A stretch of DNA of 55,366 nt from Basidiobolus meristosporus CBS 931.73 (taxonomy: Eukaryota > Basidiobolomycota > Basidiobolomycetes > Basidiobolales > Basidiobolaceae). The translations under genes were made by a program, and so were the position numbers. Of the stretch, positions 28,080 through 39,171 are shown piece after piece. The notes below the pieces were generated by a model. That model did not search any database. It was not told where the DNA came from and saw only the letters and a list, made by a program, of their open reading frames with translations. Each line of letters opens with the position of its first letter. The stretch's first letter is position 1. Location: assembly GCA_002104905.1 (NCBI GenBank), contig MCFE01000589.1, positions 1 through 55,366 of the forward strand. Direction: 5' to 3'.

Positions 28080-29078
28080 TTATCAACAGCAGATTAACAG
28101 GCTGCAACAGCCTTGTCTTCACTCAACAAACCAACAAGTGACAATCACACTAACGTCACCTTCGACGGAAATGCAAAAGAATCTGGACAATAGCTGGGAT
28201 GTATATTTTGGGAAGGAGGCTCTAATAGCCAAAAGTAACAAGAGTTTCCGAGATGAAGTGCTAGGAAATAGCAATATAGTCTAGTACTACCACCCACCGC
28301 CCACCGCCCACCACCTACTACTTGCTACCAAACACACTCGCCCACACTCGTCCACCCAGTAATATCACTATCGTTGATGACTAAGCTGGAAATCCAAACA
28401 AGTGGATTCACACCAACCCCTTTGCCGTCCTAGATCTTGGCACCGATCAAATTGCCTGAGATGTAGATGGGAAAAACCAGTGGCTGTATGGGAACGACGA
28501 TTGGCGGGTGACGGTTGTACTATCGTAACCAGTGGCTGAGATACAAAGAAGGCAGGAGAAAAGACTTGGTGAATTTGTTGGGTTCTTTGTGTATATATGC
28601 ATACAATCGCCAAACACTGTTCGACCTGATTTCCAAGTATATCCATTGCCTTCTAGACTATTCAGTCCTGATATATCACTTCGTGCTCAACACCGGCAAG
28701 TTATTAATCTTAACTAACGCGCTAGTATACTTTCGATCCGAGCCAGACAGATACATGTGATGCCTTTTATACCTATTCTAATGCGGTGACCGATTAGAAC
28801 ATTCCATGGGCAGTTGTGTGCAACGATACTTAATAAATTCGCACTGAGTTACTAATATAGTAGGTGCGGTGTGCATTTGAAGACTATCCCTTTATTGATG
28901 AGGCAAGGATCAATATGTATCTAAATGGGAATGCTCAATGTCTATGTTACAGAAGCAATTATTAGAAGGATTTCGGGACCCGGTGGGGGTCTGTGGAAAC
29001 AAAGTCGTTAAGAAATTTTTACAGCAAGTGAGGGAATGAATCTAGATGCTACAAATGATGCTAATCATGAGGGTTGGA
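28080..29078. other. AT-rich intergenic region with a short C-rich repeat
   Basis: No gene recognised. 28291-28317 is a short imperfect CCACCGC/CCACCCA tandem repeat. The final ~130 bp belong to the 3' end of the bZIP gene. Confidence 0.4.
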
Positions 29079-29876
29079 TCAGCGCTGAGAAGCCGCATTG
29101 CGCAAAACCTCCAACTCCCGTAGAACGTCGCAAAGTTTGGTTTTGAGCTGACTGTTCTCGCTCTGAAGTGCGTGGTTGACTCTTTCGAGATCATGCAAAA
29201 ACTGGGTGCGTTTTTCCCGGCTTCTACGAGCGGCGAGTCTGTTACGCTCTCGTCTTCTGTTGAGACGCTTCTCGACCACGGTTTGTTGTTCGCAATCGCC
29301 AGCTTTGGTAGATGGTTTGGATTCCCTTGGTTTCGAGTTGTTGTCTGAGCTAACTTGATCTTCAGTGGTAAAGGTGGCCGATCTTGGGCTGCTCAACTCT
29401 TCACTCATGAAGGAGTTGCTTTTGTCAGTTGGTAAGGGAATGCTAATTGATGCACGGCGCATTGACATGTCCATATTGTTTAGATTCATTGGGGTTTCCA
29501 GGTCACCCCAAGATACAACTCTTCTGCGACCTTGAGCCAGGTCTGGAAAATCAGCAAGTGAGTTGTCGGGAAAACTCGAACGTCTGTGGTTGAATGGTTC
29601 GGTGGGAAAATTGGTCAGGATGTTTCCCGTATTGTCCCATTCGAATGCCCCCATGGAAACAGCTTGGGAAATGTCATTGTTGAAGCCTGGATTCATTTGA
29701 TAGTTGATTAGGTTCTCATATCCATTGACATCGCTGCTATTGTCAGTGGGCTTCAGGTTCTGTGGGTTGGTCAACTCGCTGTCCTTAGAATCCATGTAGC
29801 CCCATATGGGATTGGAGAGTGATTCGGAGATAAGGTGAGAGGGAAAACTGCCCAAATTGTTAGTGGCGAGCTCCAT
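29079..29876 (-). CDS. bZIP transcription factor
   Basis: Single exon, 265 aa. The basic region RRRERNRLAARRSREKR (N-x7-R pattern) is followed by a leucine zipper with heptad leucines (LHDLERVNHALQSENSQL, then LCDVLRELEVL) that reaches almost to the C-terminus. The N-terminal 200 residues are Asn/Ser-rich and probably disordered. They contain three RR-x-S-like sites (RRSS, RRVVS, RRAS), which are basophilic kinase consensus sites of PKA or CaMK type. Regulation by phosphorylation is inference. A TATATAAA (29968-29961) lies 85 bp upstream. The zipper and basic region resemble CREB/ATF or AP-1-type fungal factors; the exact subgroup is not clear. Confidence 0.9.
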   Translation of the reverse strand: MELATNNLGSFPSHLISESLSNPIWGYMDSKDSELTNPQNLKPTDNSSDVNGYENLINYQMNPGFNNDISQAVSMGAFEWDNTGNILTNFPTEPFNHRRSSFPDNSLADFPDLAQGRRRVVSWGDLETPMNLNNMDMSMRRASISIPLPTDKSNSFMSEELSSPRSATFTTEDQVSSDNNSKPRESKPSTKAGDCEQQTVVEKRLNRRRERNRLAARRSREKRTQFLHDLERVNHALQSENSQLKTKLCDVLRELEVLRNAASQR

Positions 29877-29960
29877 AGTGTGAAAGGGTTATTGAGAAAT
29901 GTGAAGTCGAGTGGAAAATACAATAACAATGACGAAGTTCCACCAACCGAAGATGCGACC

Positions 29961-29968
29961 TTTATATA
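29961..29968 (-). promoter_or_regulatory. TATA box of the bZIP gene
   Basis: TATATAAA on the minus strand, 85 bp before the ATG. Confidence 0.5.
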
Positions 29969-31663
29969 TTTCGAAGCGGTTTTCTAGTTCTCTCCGAAAC
30001 AATGGCGGTGTAATGGTTCGTCACATTTCGATTTGGATGATTGGCTGTGATTCAAAGTCTGTTCTCATGATATTAAGCAAGCATCAAGAAAACCGGTAAT
30101 TTATATCGAATTGGGATCATCCCTTTGGTTCAAATAAGACAGCCCTACACTGGATATAGAATGATTTATTTGGCCATGAATATCAGAGGCCGAATTGGGA
30201 ATTATTACTGCCTTGACTCTTTACCAGCACCAAGCTATTCTTCATCCTTACCGACAATGTACGATTGGTGTGCATTAGTGCGGAACTCATAACCAATTAC
30301 GTACACTGCATGTTCCATTGTGATGTAATAAGCATGAAGTATTCTCGATCTGAGCTACAAGACAATAATTTAGCATATCATAGCATCATAGATGTCGTAA
30401 CTGCGTCGACCATTGGCTCATTTAGTCTTGGTTCAAGAGATATGTTTGGCTGTGAAGGAGTGTCTGCGTAATTCCAGAGTCATATAATGTTAGCCTTATT
30501 AGCAGACATTGCAGCCATTGAAGTTCACCATATGTTTCATGCTAATTCCTTCTTTGCTGAGCCCCTCCTACGATGCCAAGTACTTTACCCAAGTCAACTG
30601 AGCATCAGCAAACCAGAATAGACAGGTTTTTCGATGACGCCCTTGATGATCTAAGGTTGCATAGTCTGCTGCAATGCTATACCATAAGTATACTAGCGTC
30701 AAAACCTTTTGTTTGCCTGTCTGTTTGCCACTTCTCCTGCAGCCAAGCGTTGCTGGATCGATATTTCAAAGGTGTATATATGGATGATATTGGTGGATTC
30801 GGCAAAATGCATCTCTGATACCAATCAAAGAGATGGAAGAAGTCTACACCCCACAAACAAGGAAGTATTCTCTTTTTCGCTATATCTATTCCACTTCGAG
30901 AATTTGATCACATGGAAGTTAAACCATCAAACTCCGTTTTGAGATATGATGAAGATAGCGTATCGACGATTAGTTTTGCTGAGATGGAATAGCTTCGAAT
31001 GACTGGTCCAGATAAAACTAGACTACAGTCGAGACATTCATAAAAGAGGACATGGCACGCACTGAAGGAAGGTCGGGTGAGACTTTGGTCTTATACACAA
31101 TATATAAATCGACTTCGGATTTTGCATATTGAACTCCTGCTGCTGTGCTCTTGCTCCTGTATTCCTACTCCGATTAACGCCTTATCATGATGATAGCGAA
31201 ATTCTAGTCCAGACTCTCGGCATCTCAAACTAAGGCTGGACTTACTCCCCAAATATAGTAATATGGGATCGGCCAGCCACTAAGCTGCGAGATAGGCATA
31301 AATTAATTTTCCTCAATGACTGTTATTTAAATGATGTAAATCTTGGAAAATGCCCAACAGTCTACCAATAGCTTGACTCACAAGCACAGGAATTGTCGGT
31401 GCTACTCTCCACCATGATATTTCTCATATCGTTTGGCTTCGTACTACCTTGAAATCATCTAATTAGACAATACAACGTTGTTCCATTTTACTGTGGAATA
31501 CTTCAGAATCGATCAAGCAACAAAATAGCCAATTTTTAGTGGTCATGTCTTACACACCATTAGTTCTTTAGATTTTGCTTACTATCGTTAAGCAAGCCTA
31601 CTAGTTGAGTGTTGAATACACTCAGCACGCAACTGTCACCCTTTCAAGTGCCACACTATATTC
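29969..31663. other. 1.7-kb AT-rich intergenic region
   Basis: No frame or RNA that I recognise on either strand; short open frames (30265, 30573) have no family resemblance. Confidence 0.45.
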
Positions 31664-31946
31664 TGTTGTAAATTTCGTAATTACACCCAAATATCCTCTT
31701 AACTTAGTCACTTAGATCATAGTCTACAAAACTTTGAGAATTCTGGCCAAATTCCTTGTTGGGATATACTTTGAGATTTTTCATGTCCTGGGTACCTGGC
31801 ACGTTGGTGAAATATTCAAAGTTGTCTAAGTGGGCCCAAACTTTGCACATATGTTCTTGGGGACCTTCCTAAACATATTCTGCCAGGACCATGTAAAAGT
31901 ATAAATGCTACTTTTACATTCAATAAATCATCAAGTGAAAACCACA
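31664..31946 (-). repeat. LTR (copy 4), inverted relative to the others
   Basis: Its reverse complement starts TGTGGTTTTCACTTG and ends TTTACAACA, 283 bp, the same length as copy 1, and is the closest match to it. Sequence to its right (minus-strand upstream) keeps the polypurine tract AGTGATTGGGAGAACAAGTA, so this is the 3' LTR of a minus-strand copy rather than a clean solo LTR. Confidence 0.7.
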
Positions 31947-32120
31947 ATATCTACTTGTTCTCCCAATCACTTCCAACATCTCCAAAACTTATACAACATA
32001 TTCTATCTTAAAAACATCCCATTCAGAACAAATGTGTTGGAATCTTCTAGTCACGTGCAGAAGGAGAGGACAGTTGATTATAACCTCAATCAGGGACACA
32101 TATGGATCAAAAAGAATTTA
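31947..32120 (-). mobile_element. 3' internal remnant of the inverted copia-type copy
   Basis: Minus-strand sequence immediately before LTR copy 4 matches the end of the element at 2690-2733. It reads a short frame resembling the C-terminal end of copia RNase H (ICSEWDVFKIEYV). Beyond about 32120 the similarity is lost. Confidence 0.5.
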
Positions 32121-33280
32121 TGCTGTGAACTCTCGAGTGTATATACAATTCATCAGAGTCAGGTTATTATGGTGACATATATTTATATAGCTGGAGAAAA
32201 GCTCCCGTAGTGTTATATATATATATATGCCAAAATAGTAAAGCCCTGTGTAGCCTTACACTTCGATTCCAAGATTAACAAGATCATAAATGGGGATGTA
32301 TTCTGTGATATGGGGCAAAGAAAGAAATATCAATAATGACTAGGGAATATGTGGAATATAGTAGAGATTACCAAGTCTTCATTTTTGATAAACCTGGAGT
32401 AGAGTAAATGGGATGGCCACTCATTAATTCTTTGTAGATCATCTATACCTTTGGGAGTAATGCTGAGGGGTTTTGGGCCACATCGGCTCTCCAAGTACAA
32501 CATTCTTCGGTTATTTACGCAGTGATATCCGCTAATCTCTTGGATGGCCAATATTGAGCAGGTAGGTCCTTCGATTGTACTGGATGTGATGGCGGAATTT
32601 CATGTTATGACAACGACAAATATCGCAAGTTTTCATACATAGGCAGGTTTACTTGGAGAAAATCTTGACATATGGTGGGGTTAGGTGGCTTGACTTCTCA
32701 CTGTCAGTTGAAAGTCATATCGAGCATCCAATCAACTCTTCCAATACTGATCACACTTCTGACTCTAGCCAATCATTCGAGGGAATTCCTATCGAGGTCA
32801 AGATAACCAGGGCCAGTTCTGAATTAGTACTACTTCCATACCATCATTGGACGTGAATTCAGATTTCCGAAGCATTTTTGAATACCGGAAGGCCTAGATT
32901 TTGGGAATATTCTTACACGTAGAGTGAAAGAAATATTGCCACGTTTAAAGTGTTTTCGTTGGTAGCTGGAGCGACCTATGGCTTAATAATGTGGAGTTGA
33001 GCTATGCTACATGGACTGTTGGGTATCTACGATGCGTCTTTGGATTCTAGAATCAATTTAAAACCTGGTAGGAAATCACAAATCAATCAACTCCTGTATT
33101 GTAGGAGCACATTGGCTACCACACTTGGGAATTACTCTTGGAAATAAGGTCCCCTATATGGAGGTCTGGAATATCATCTCAATCCTCAAAATCTATTGGG
33201 CTAACGTTTATGCTTATTGCCTATATAACAGCCAGTCTAAGCTTCAGGCCTAGACAAGCAATTCCTGCAGCTTCTTTACA
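32121..33280. other. Intergenic region; TATA box of the desaturase at its end
   Basis: A short TA repeat is at 32213-32228. No gene recognised. TATATAA at 33222-33228 is 53 bp upstream of the desaturase ATG and is a good core promoter. Confidence 0.5.
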
Positions 33281-34580
33281 ATGACCAAGACTGAGAAAGT
33301 TAGAGATATCCCTTGGGAAAAGCGTTCTTTATGGAGCCGTCTTCACAAGGTCCATTGCATCCTACTGATTTCCACTCCTCTTATCGCACTTTATGGCTTC
33401 GTGAACGTTTCATTGCAAGCCAAAACCCTTCTCTGGACATTGTTCTACTACTACATCTCGGCGTTCGGTATTACTGGAGGTAAGTCTCTTCCATGCTCTT
33501 ATTCAATGGAATGATCCTAATCATCCTTTGCAGGATATCATCGCCTGTGGGCTCACAAGTCCTATTCCGCCATACTTCCAGTTCAAATTATGCTCTCTTG
33601 CGCAGGAGCTGCCGCAGTCCAGGGTTCCATTCAATGGTGGAGTCGTGGTCACCGCGCTCATCACCGCTATGTAGATACTGACAAGGTATATATTCCCTAC
33701 TGTGTGTGTACAAAAGCATATACTAAACTAAATCTAGGATCCTTACAACGCTAATCGAGGACTTTGGTACTCTCATCTTGGCTGGTTGCTGATGAAGCCT
33801 GAACCCGGAAAGATTGGCTACGCTGATACGTCGGATCTAAAGAAAGACCCTGTCGTGGTCTTCCAACACAAGCATTATGTGAAATTCGCACTATTCATGG
33901 GATTCGTCTTCCCCACATTGGTCCCTGGTCTATGCTGGGGAGATTGGCAGGGAGGATTTTTCTATTCTGCCATTGCACGCCTAGTTTTTGTGCATCATGC
34001 CACCTTCTGCGTCAACAGTTTGGCACATTACATTGGAGAATTCACTTACGATGATAAGCACACCCCACGTGACCACATCATCACGGCCTTTGTCACTCTT
34101 GGAGAAGGATATCACAATTTCCATCACGAGTTCCCTGGGGATTATCGCAATGCCATCCGGTACTATCAGTATGATCCCACCAAATGGACCATCCGCTTGC
34201 TTTCCTTCTTTGGGCTCACCTACGATTTGAAACGATTCCCCACCAATGAGATCGTCAAGGGCTATGTCCATATGCAGGAGAAGAAGATCGATGCTATCAA
34301 GCAGACCCTCGACTGGGGTAAAAAGCGTGAAGAACTTCCCGCCTACAGCCCAAAGCAATTCCAGCATCGAGTCAAGGTGGACAACTGCAATTGGGTCATC
34401 ATCGATGGCTTCATTCATGATGTGGCTGATTTTATTCAAGATCATCCTGGAGGGAAGGCATTGATTAAGTCCTATATTGGTAAAGATTGCACAGACGCAT
34501 TCACCGGCGGTGTGTACGATCACAGCAACGGTGCCCGGAACTTGCTCACGTCTATGCGCGTGGGCACCATTAGTAAATAA
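33281..34580 (+). CDS. OLE1: Stearoyl-CoA delta-9 desaturase with fused cytochrome b5 (Ole1-type)
   Basis: ER membrane enzyme that inserts the delta-9 double bond into stearoyl/palmitoyl-CoA, using electrons through its own C-terminal cytochrome b5. Exons 33281-33479, 33534-33685 and 33738-34580 give 397 aa. The three histidine boxes are complete: HRLWAH (69-74), HRAH-H (106-110) and HNFHH (243-247). Hydrophobic segments flank them. The b5 domain occupies about 310-392 with heme ligands His353 (HPGG) and His379 (YDHSNGA). This fused architecture is usual in fungi; animal enzymes lack the b5. The protein is shorter than yeast Ole1 mostly at the N-terminus. Several paralogues are common in early fungi, so the symbol is by function. 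Confidence 0.95.
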
Positions 34581-34634
34581 TCCCTTGTGAATAAATATCT
34601 CTGTTCAAATTGAAATGATATATATATCTGGGCA

Positions 34635-36211
34635 TCATTCCCGCACTCCGGGGTAGCTTTTCCACTTCTGCAGCGAATTCGGTCAGCCTCGTGGCATAGG
34701 AAGCTCTAACTCGTGATGTAGACTTACTTTGTGGTTTAGCTTGCGAAAGTCTTTGATCTCGGAGATCAAGATCAGATACTTGGCTAAGGGGTACAGCTCG
34801 CGGTCAGTGGCTCTGGACACCGGTCCGTTCTTGAATGCGGAGATTTTAAGTCCCTGAGCGATGAAGGTGAGCCAGACCTCAAAAGGAGACGACAGTGCAT
34901 GACCTTACACTTGCTGGGTTCATCGCAAAGTTCCTCCCCAGGTCATCGATATGAATGGTGTTCTCAGCTGAGAATTGATCAGGAAACTTCGACCAGATTA
35001 TGTCCAAAGCCTTCACCTGATGTTTGAACGGCGTGCCATCTGGGCGCCTGGTTGTGATGGAGAACATGCAAGAGATATCGATCACTGGGGCAATCGGTAA
35101 GCAGATTGGTAAGCAGACTTGTCTGATGTACACTGACCTGCGGCAATCTTGTACTCCGGGTGTGTTAGGAGACCTAGTTCGGTCACTTTCATTTCCTTCC
35201 AATAAAGTCTGTTACCACAACAGTTTGATCGTCTCCTATCGATCTGCTGCTTACCAGGGTTCTCCAGGATGTTTGACTCCAAATCATAATGTCGTAGCAT
35301 TCATACACAGTAGCCTGAGATGAGTGAGTGGTCGTGCCATGCGAACGGGAGAGATCGTACACTTGTCCTTACCATAAATTCATGAAGCCCAGGCCTCATT
35401 AGCTCACTGATGTGATTTGCTGGTGTTTTGCAGTCAAACAGAGTGTAGTCTGATGCGAATGATTTAGATATGTGGCGTTATGCCTTTTGCTTTCTGCCAG
35501 TATTCCATATGTTACCTAGATCTAGTACAAGGAGCTTTTTATCTACGGGGGTGTTAGCGATGACGGAATTCCGAGGAAAATGAAGCTTATACAACCTTGA
35601 CGCAACGGGTTCAGTAGGGGGATTTTTGCCTAGTGAATCGTTAATACAACTTCGATATCGCAGGTAAACCACAGATACCTTCGAGATGGTTTCCATGAGC
35701 TTGGCCTTGTTTTCCTTGTCGTTCTTGTAAGTATCATCATCCTCTGGTATATAGTCATAATCAAGATCATTGATCACTTCAGGGAGATCAAGTTCGCTAG
35801 GATCTTTGAGAATGTTTTCCTCTGGGGTACCTAATGCACAGTGGGTGAGTTCCAATGCAGCAATATCCCCAAAGGTCGAATAAGCTTACCCATCATTATG
35901 AATGTATGATTGTCTTTCAGTTGCAGTGAGCCAAGTACAATATCATCCAGCTAAAATGAAGCCGTTTTAAAAGCCAATTCAGAGGAAGAGTTGCTTCGAG
36001 ATCTTACAGGAAGCTTTCCTTTGACTAAGCCGATGATCTTCTGTCGTTTTGGCTTCACTTGAGTTAGATGGGCTAGTTTATCCTTTAAACTCCCCACTGT
36101 GTCTGTTGTCAATACCTCTATGGGCAATTTGGTACCTTTCCATGTGGCAGTCATATTAAGACGCCTTTTTTTCGATACCTCCAGATCAGTATCTACTCTA
36201 TTATTACTCAT
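34635..36211 (-). CDS. UBLCP1-like ubiquitin-like-domain FCP/SCP phosphatase
   Basis: Nuclear HAD-type phosphatase; animal UBLCP1 dephosphorylates and restrains the 26S proteasome through its ubiquitin-like domain. Nine exons: 36211-36008, 35950-35890, 35830-35516, 35449-35373, 35314-35255, 35195-35138, 35084-34909, 34853-34728 and 34667-34635; 369 aa. The N-terminus is a ubiquitin-like fold (KLPIEVLTTDTVGSLKDKLA, then DNHTFIMMGTPEEN). The catalytic motif is D192-LDYT, followed by ELMRPGLHEFM, IMIWSQTSWRTLE, IHIDDLGRNFAMNP and LNHKKWKSYPG. The linker between the domains is about 15-20 residues longer than in animals. It may include an unrecognised intron, but the frame is open throughout. Its stop is only 54 bp from the desaturase stop, tail to tail. 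Confidence 0.92.
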
Positions 36212-36586
36212 GATATAATGAGAAAGACGCTCAAGATAGTCAGGTAACGATGGTACTTTATTTCCCCTGAAATTTCAATTCAAGAAAATAATCGTGGAAG
36301 GGGATTTGAAAACTTGTTTTGCGGGGGTATTTACGCCTAATGAAATGAAATCAACACCACGCCTTTCGATAATGTACTTGTTATGCAGATGACACCCATT
36401 TGGTGCCTCACTCAACTAAAAATAGAATACAATGTGAAAGGTTGGAGAAGACGTGACCATCATGACAGCTCCACACGAAATGCAATAATCCCACCAAGAA
36501 CAATTGCATTCACCCCACTTGGCACGATACATATCAACTGAGCAAGTTGCGCTTCAGTGGATATATAACAAAGATTTGCGCCAAAT
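36212..36586. promoter_or_regulatory. Divergent promoter between UBLCP1 and multicopper oxidase genes
   Basis: 374 bp between start codons. TATATAA at 36562-36568 points towards the oxidase. It is only 19 bp before the first ATG (36587) and 34 bp before the next in-frame ATG (36602), which favours the second as the real start. Confidence 0.5.
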
Positions 36587-38230
36587 ATGCCGCCATCAAC
36601 CATGCATCACTGCCTCATTTCGCTATTGCTCCTTTGCAGCCTTGGCCAGATCCTGGCCAAGGTGGTTAAATATAACTTCAATGTAACCCTCGAAGACTAC
36701 GCCTCGGACTGCTTCACTCGCCCTAGTGTCCTGATTAACGGCCTCTCGCCGGGTCCGGAAATCCATGTTGAAAGCGGTGATCAGTTGATTGTGAATGTCA
36801 AGAACTCTATGAAAGAGTCCGATTTCGCTTTACATTTCCACGGAATCATCCAACGGGGGACGCCCTTTTCCGACGGGGTTCCGTACCTCACTCAATTCCC
36901 TATCGCTCCTGGTAGCAGCTATCGCTATGTCATCAACATCGGGAAACAAGCTGGAACGTACTTCTACCACGCACACACCGAAGCCTCTGCCTCGACCGCC
37001 TACGGCGCCCTTATTGTTCATGAGAAGGACGAGTCGGAAATCCCATACGATTATGATGAAGAAAAAGTGCTGATGCTGGGCGATGTATTTCATAGGAGTG
37101 ATGAAGATATTGTCAACGGGTTGCTGGGAATCCCAAGCTTCAAACCCATTGGAGATCCCAACTCCTTGACCATCAATGGAAAAACCTTCGCCAAGTGGAA
37201 CTGCACCGAACCTGGAGCCAGATGCGACGATACGTGCGAACGGGAGGTAGTGACAGTCGATCCAGGGAAATCATACAGGTTTCGCATCATCAACTCCTCG
37301 TTAAACCGCCACCTTTCTTTTGCCATTGAGGGCCATCCACTGACAGTGATTGAGGCAGATGGCTCTTATGTGGTTGCCCATGCAGTAAATCACATCCAAA
37401 TCTCTCCAGGACAAAGATACTCGGCGCTGGTCTATGCAAGCCAGCAATCTGGCAACTTCTACATGCGATCAGAGATCATGGAACGATCGCCAGCCCTGAG
37501 CAACGGCTTAGCAATTCTGCATTACTCAGACGCATCCGAACCAAACACCAGGGCGCTAAACCCAGTGGTGAATGCGCCCATCGTGCGTACACTCACGTTT
37601 TTGGAAGAATTTGAGCTTTACAAGCCTTTGCCGGGATCCCCCACCCATAGCGAAGTGGCATTTCCTAGATACTTCGATCGGGAGATTGTGATTGAGATTC
37701 GCGAGACCGAGGAGAGGTCCTACTTGAATGGTAGGTCTTATCAGCTACCCAAAGGAAATATGCTACAAGCGTTGTATACTGGAAAGAGATCAAACAACCC
37801 TGACTACGAGACTGCTATCGCCAGGGGAGGGTATGATGCAGCAAGAGAATCGTACCCCATTCGACATGGCGAGGTGATCCAAGTAGTGCTTCAGAACACT
37901 TACTTGAAGGAAAGCAGGGCATGCATAACCCATCCATTTCATCTGCATGGCCATTCTGTGTATGACCTTGGTGGAGGCTATGGCAAATACAATCCAGAAA
38001 CCGACCGCCTTGCTGCCTCACAGATTGTAGATCCCTTGTACAGAGATGTGGTCAACGTTTATGGCCAGTCGGATACCGGTGACTACGGGATGCCTTGTGG
38101 CTACCGCATCATCAGATTCGTGGCAGACAACCCAGGAGTCTGGCTATTCCATTGTCATATCTCCTCGCATATGATCCAAGGCATGCAAGCAGTCTTTGAG
38201 ACTGGCGTTGAGGAGCTATCATCATACTAA
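36587..38230 (+). CDS. Secreted multicopper oxidase (laccase-like)
   Basis: Copper enzyme that couples one-electron oxidations (phenols, Fe2+ or ascorbate) to reduction of O2 to water. Intronless, 547 aa from 36587, or 542 aa from the better-placed ATG at 36602. A signal peptide (CLISLLLLCSLGQILA) opens the protein. All four copper blocks are present: HFHG (83-86), YHAHTEAS (His128, His130), HPFHLHGHS from 449, and HCHISSHMIQGM (522-533), whose Met533 sits in the type-1 axial position. HFHG replaces the common HWHG. There is no C-terminal membrane anchor, arguing against an Fet3-type ferroxidase. The complete lack of introns contrasts with most neighbours. Confidence 0.92.
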   Translation: MPPSTMHHCLISLLLLCSLGQILAKVVKYNFNVTLEDYASDCFTRPSVLINGLSPGPEIHVESGDQLIVNVKNSMKESDFALHFHGIIQRGTPFSDGVPYLTQFPIAPGSSYRYVINIGKQAGTYFYHAHTEASASTAYGALIVHEKDESEIPYDYDEEKVLMLGDVFHRSDEDIVNGLLGIPSFKPIGDPNSLTINGKTFAKWNCTEPGARCDDTCEREVVTVDPGKSYRFRIINSSLNRHLSFAIEGHPLTVIEADGSYVVAHAVNHIQISPGQRYSALVYASQQSGNFYMRSEIMERSPALSNGLAILHYSDASEPNTRALNPVVNAPIVRTLTFLEEFELYKPLPGSPTHSEVAFPRYFDREIVIEIRETEERSYLNGRSYQLPKGNMLQALYTGKRSNNPDYETAIARGGYDAARESYPIRHGEVIQVVLQNTYLKESRACITHPFHLHGHSVYDLGGGYGKYNPETDRLAASQIVDPLYRDVVNVYGQSDTGDYGMPCGYRIIRFVADNPGVWLFHCHISSHMIQGMQAVFETGVEELSSY

Positions 38231-38327
38231 ACATACCATCTACATATCATGCAATACCACATTTCTTTGTTGACAATAAACAGCCATTGTTCTATATTAA
38301 GGATACATTGATGATGGGTCTTTTGGG

Positions 38328-38858
38328 TTAAGGATAGAGGGTACATTGGTTGATGAGTCTCTTGAGAGGGAAACACTTCACAACGAAGAGCTCAGGCTTG
38401 AATATCTTTTCGTATCTGTCGATGATTTCTGTCACATCGCCTATGCATCGGTTCCCAGAGATATCAATGAATATCTTGTTGAATTTCTTATCGAGTTTAC
38501 GAACTGCGTTGACATCAAATGCGTCCAATACGACATAGCTTAGGTTTGGATACTCTGAAGCAGGAAACCGCTCTACCGCCGCTGCATGCTGAAGTAAGGA
38601 TTTGTCGACACCCACAACCTAAATATAGAAGCGCTGCTTAGTGGGATGCCCTTTCCGTAGAAATAATGCGATATTCACCTCTTTACAGTATTTGCTCATA
38701 ATCGAGGCGCTAACTCCTTGTGCCGAACCTAATTCTAGAACAACATCCTCTGGTTTCAAGATTTCTCTCATCAATCTCCGGTATTCATCCACATTTTCAG
38801 TCACCGTTATGGGCGTCCCAGTTAGGTTGTGTCTGTCACCCTTCATCACTGTGTTCAA
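38328..38858 (-). CDS. Small SAM-dependent methyltransferase-like protein
   Basis: Exons 38858-38679 and 38618-38328 give 156 aa. The first exon carries the SAM-binding motif I strand-loop VVLELGSAQGVSAS, and exon 2 continues with VVGVDKS (motif post-I acidic turn) and a KIFIDISGNR strand (motif II). That is a Rossmann-like methyltransferase core but short. The start ATG is followed by a polar NTVMKGDRHNLTG segment. Neither target nor partner can be inferred; it is not an rRNA or protein methyltransferase I can name. It is divergent from the J-domain gene, starts 313 bp apart. Confidence 0.8.
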
Positions 38859-39171
38859 CCCAAGGACTAACCAGTATTGATATCGTTGTTCTATTCATAT
38901 AAAAGTGAACAGTATCAATAGAAAAAAAACCAACCAGCTTGACTCGCCTGCCGACCGATTCACCGATTAAATATTTACCCAGATTTTCCTGATTCTCATT
39001 GTTACATCAACAAATACGGTTGTAATTGAACGTGCACAGTGGAGAATCCTTGATCCTCATTGAAACAACCTTCCCCATTTCACCAAGTGACAAAACATGA
39101 GCTCGTGACTACGTTTTATTAGTGCATGCCCTCGGTACATTTCCCCATTCCTACTCTTCCCCTCCACACCG
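38859..39171. promoter_or_regulatory. Divergent promoter between methyltransferase and J-domain genes
   Basis: 313 bp between start codons; no TATA box that I would defend. No gene. Confidence 0.35.

Noticed and set aside
35640-35700. Extra intron in the UBLCP1 linker (donor GTATCTGTGG)
   Set aside because: No acceptor keeps the frame of both sides, while the continuous reading is open; left as coding with some doubt.
36587-38230. Fet3-type ferroxidase assignment for the multicopper oxidase
   Set aside because: There is no C-terminal membrane anchor and the sequence around the copper sites gives no clear Fet3 iron-binding signature.
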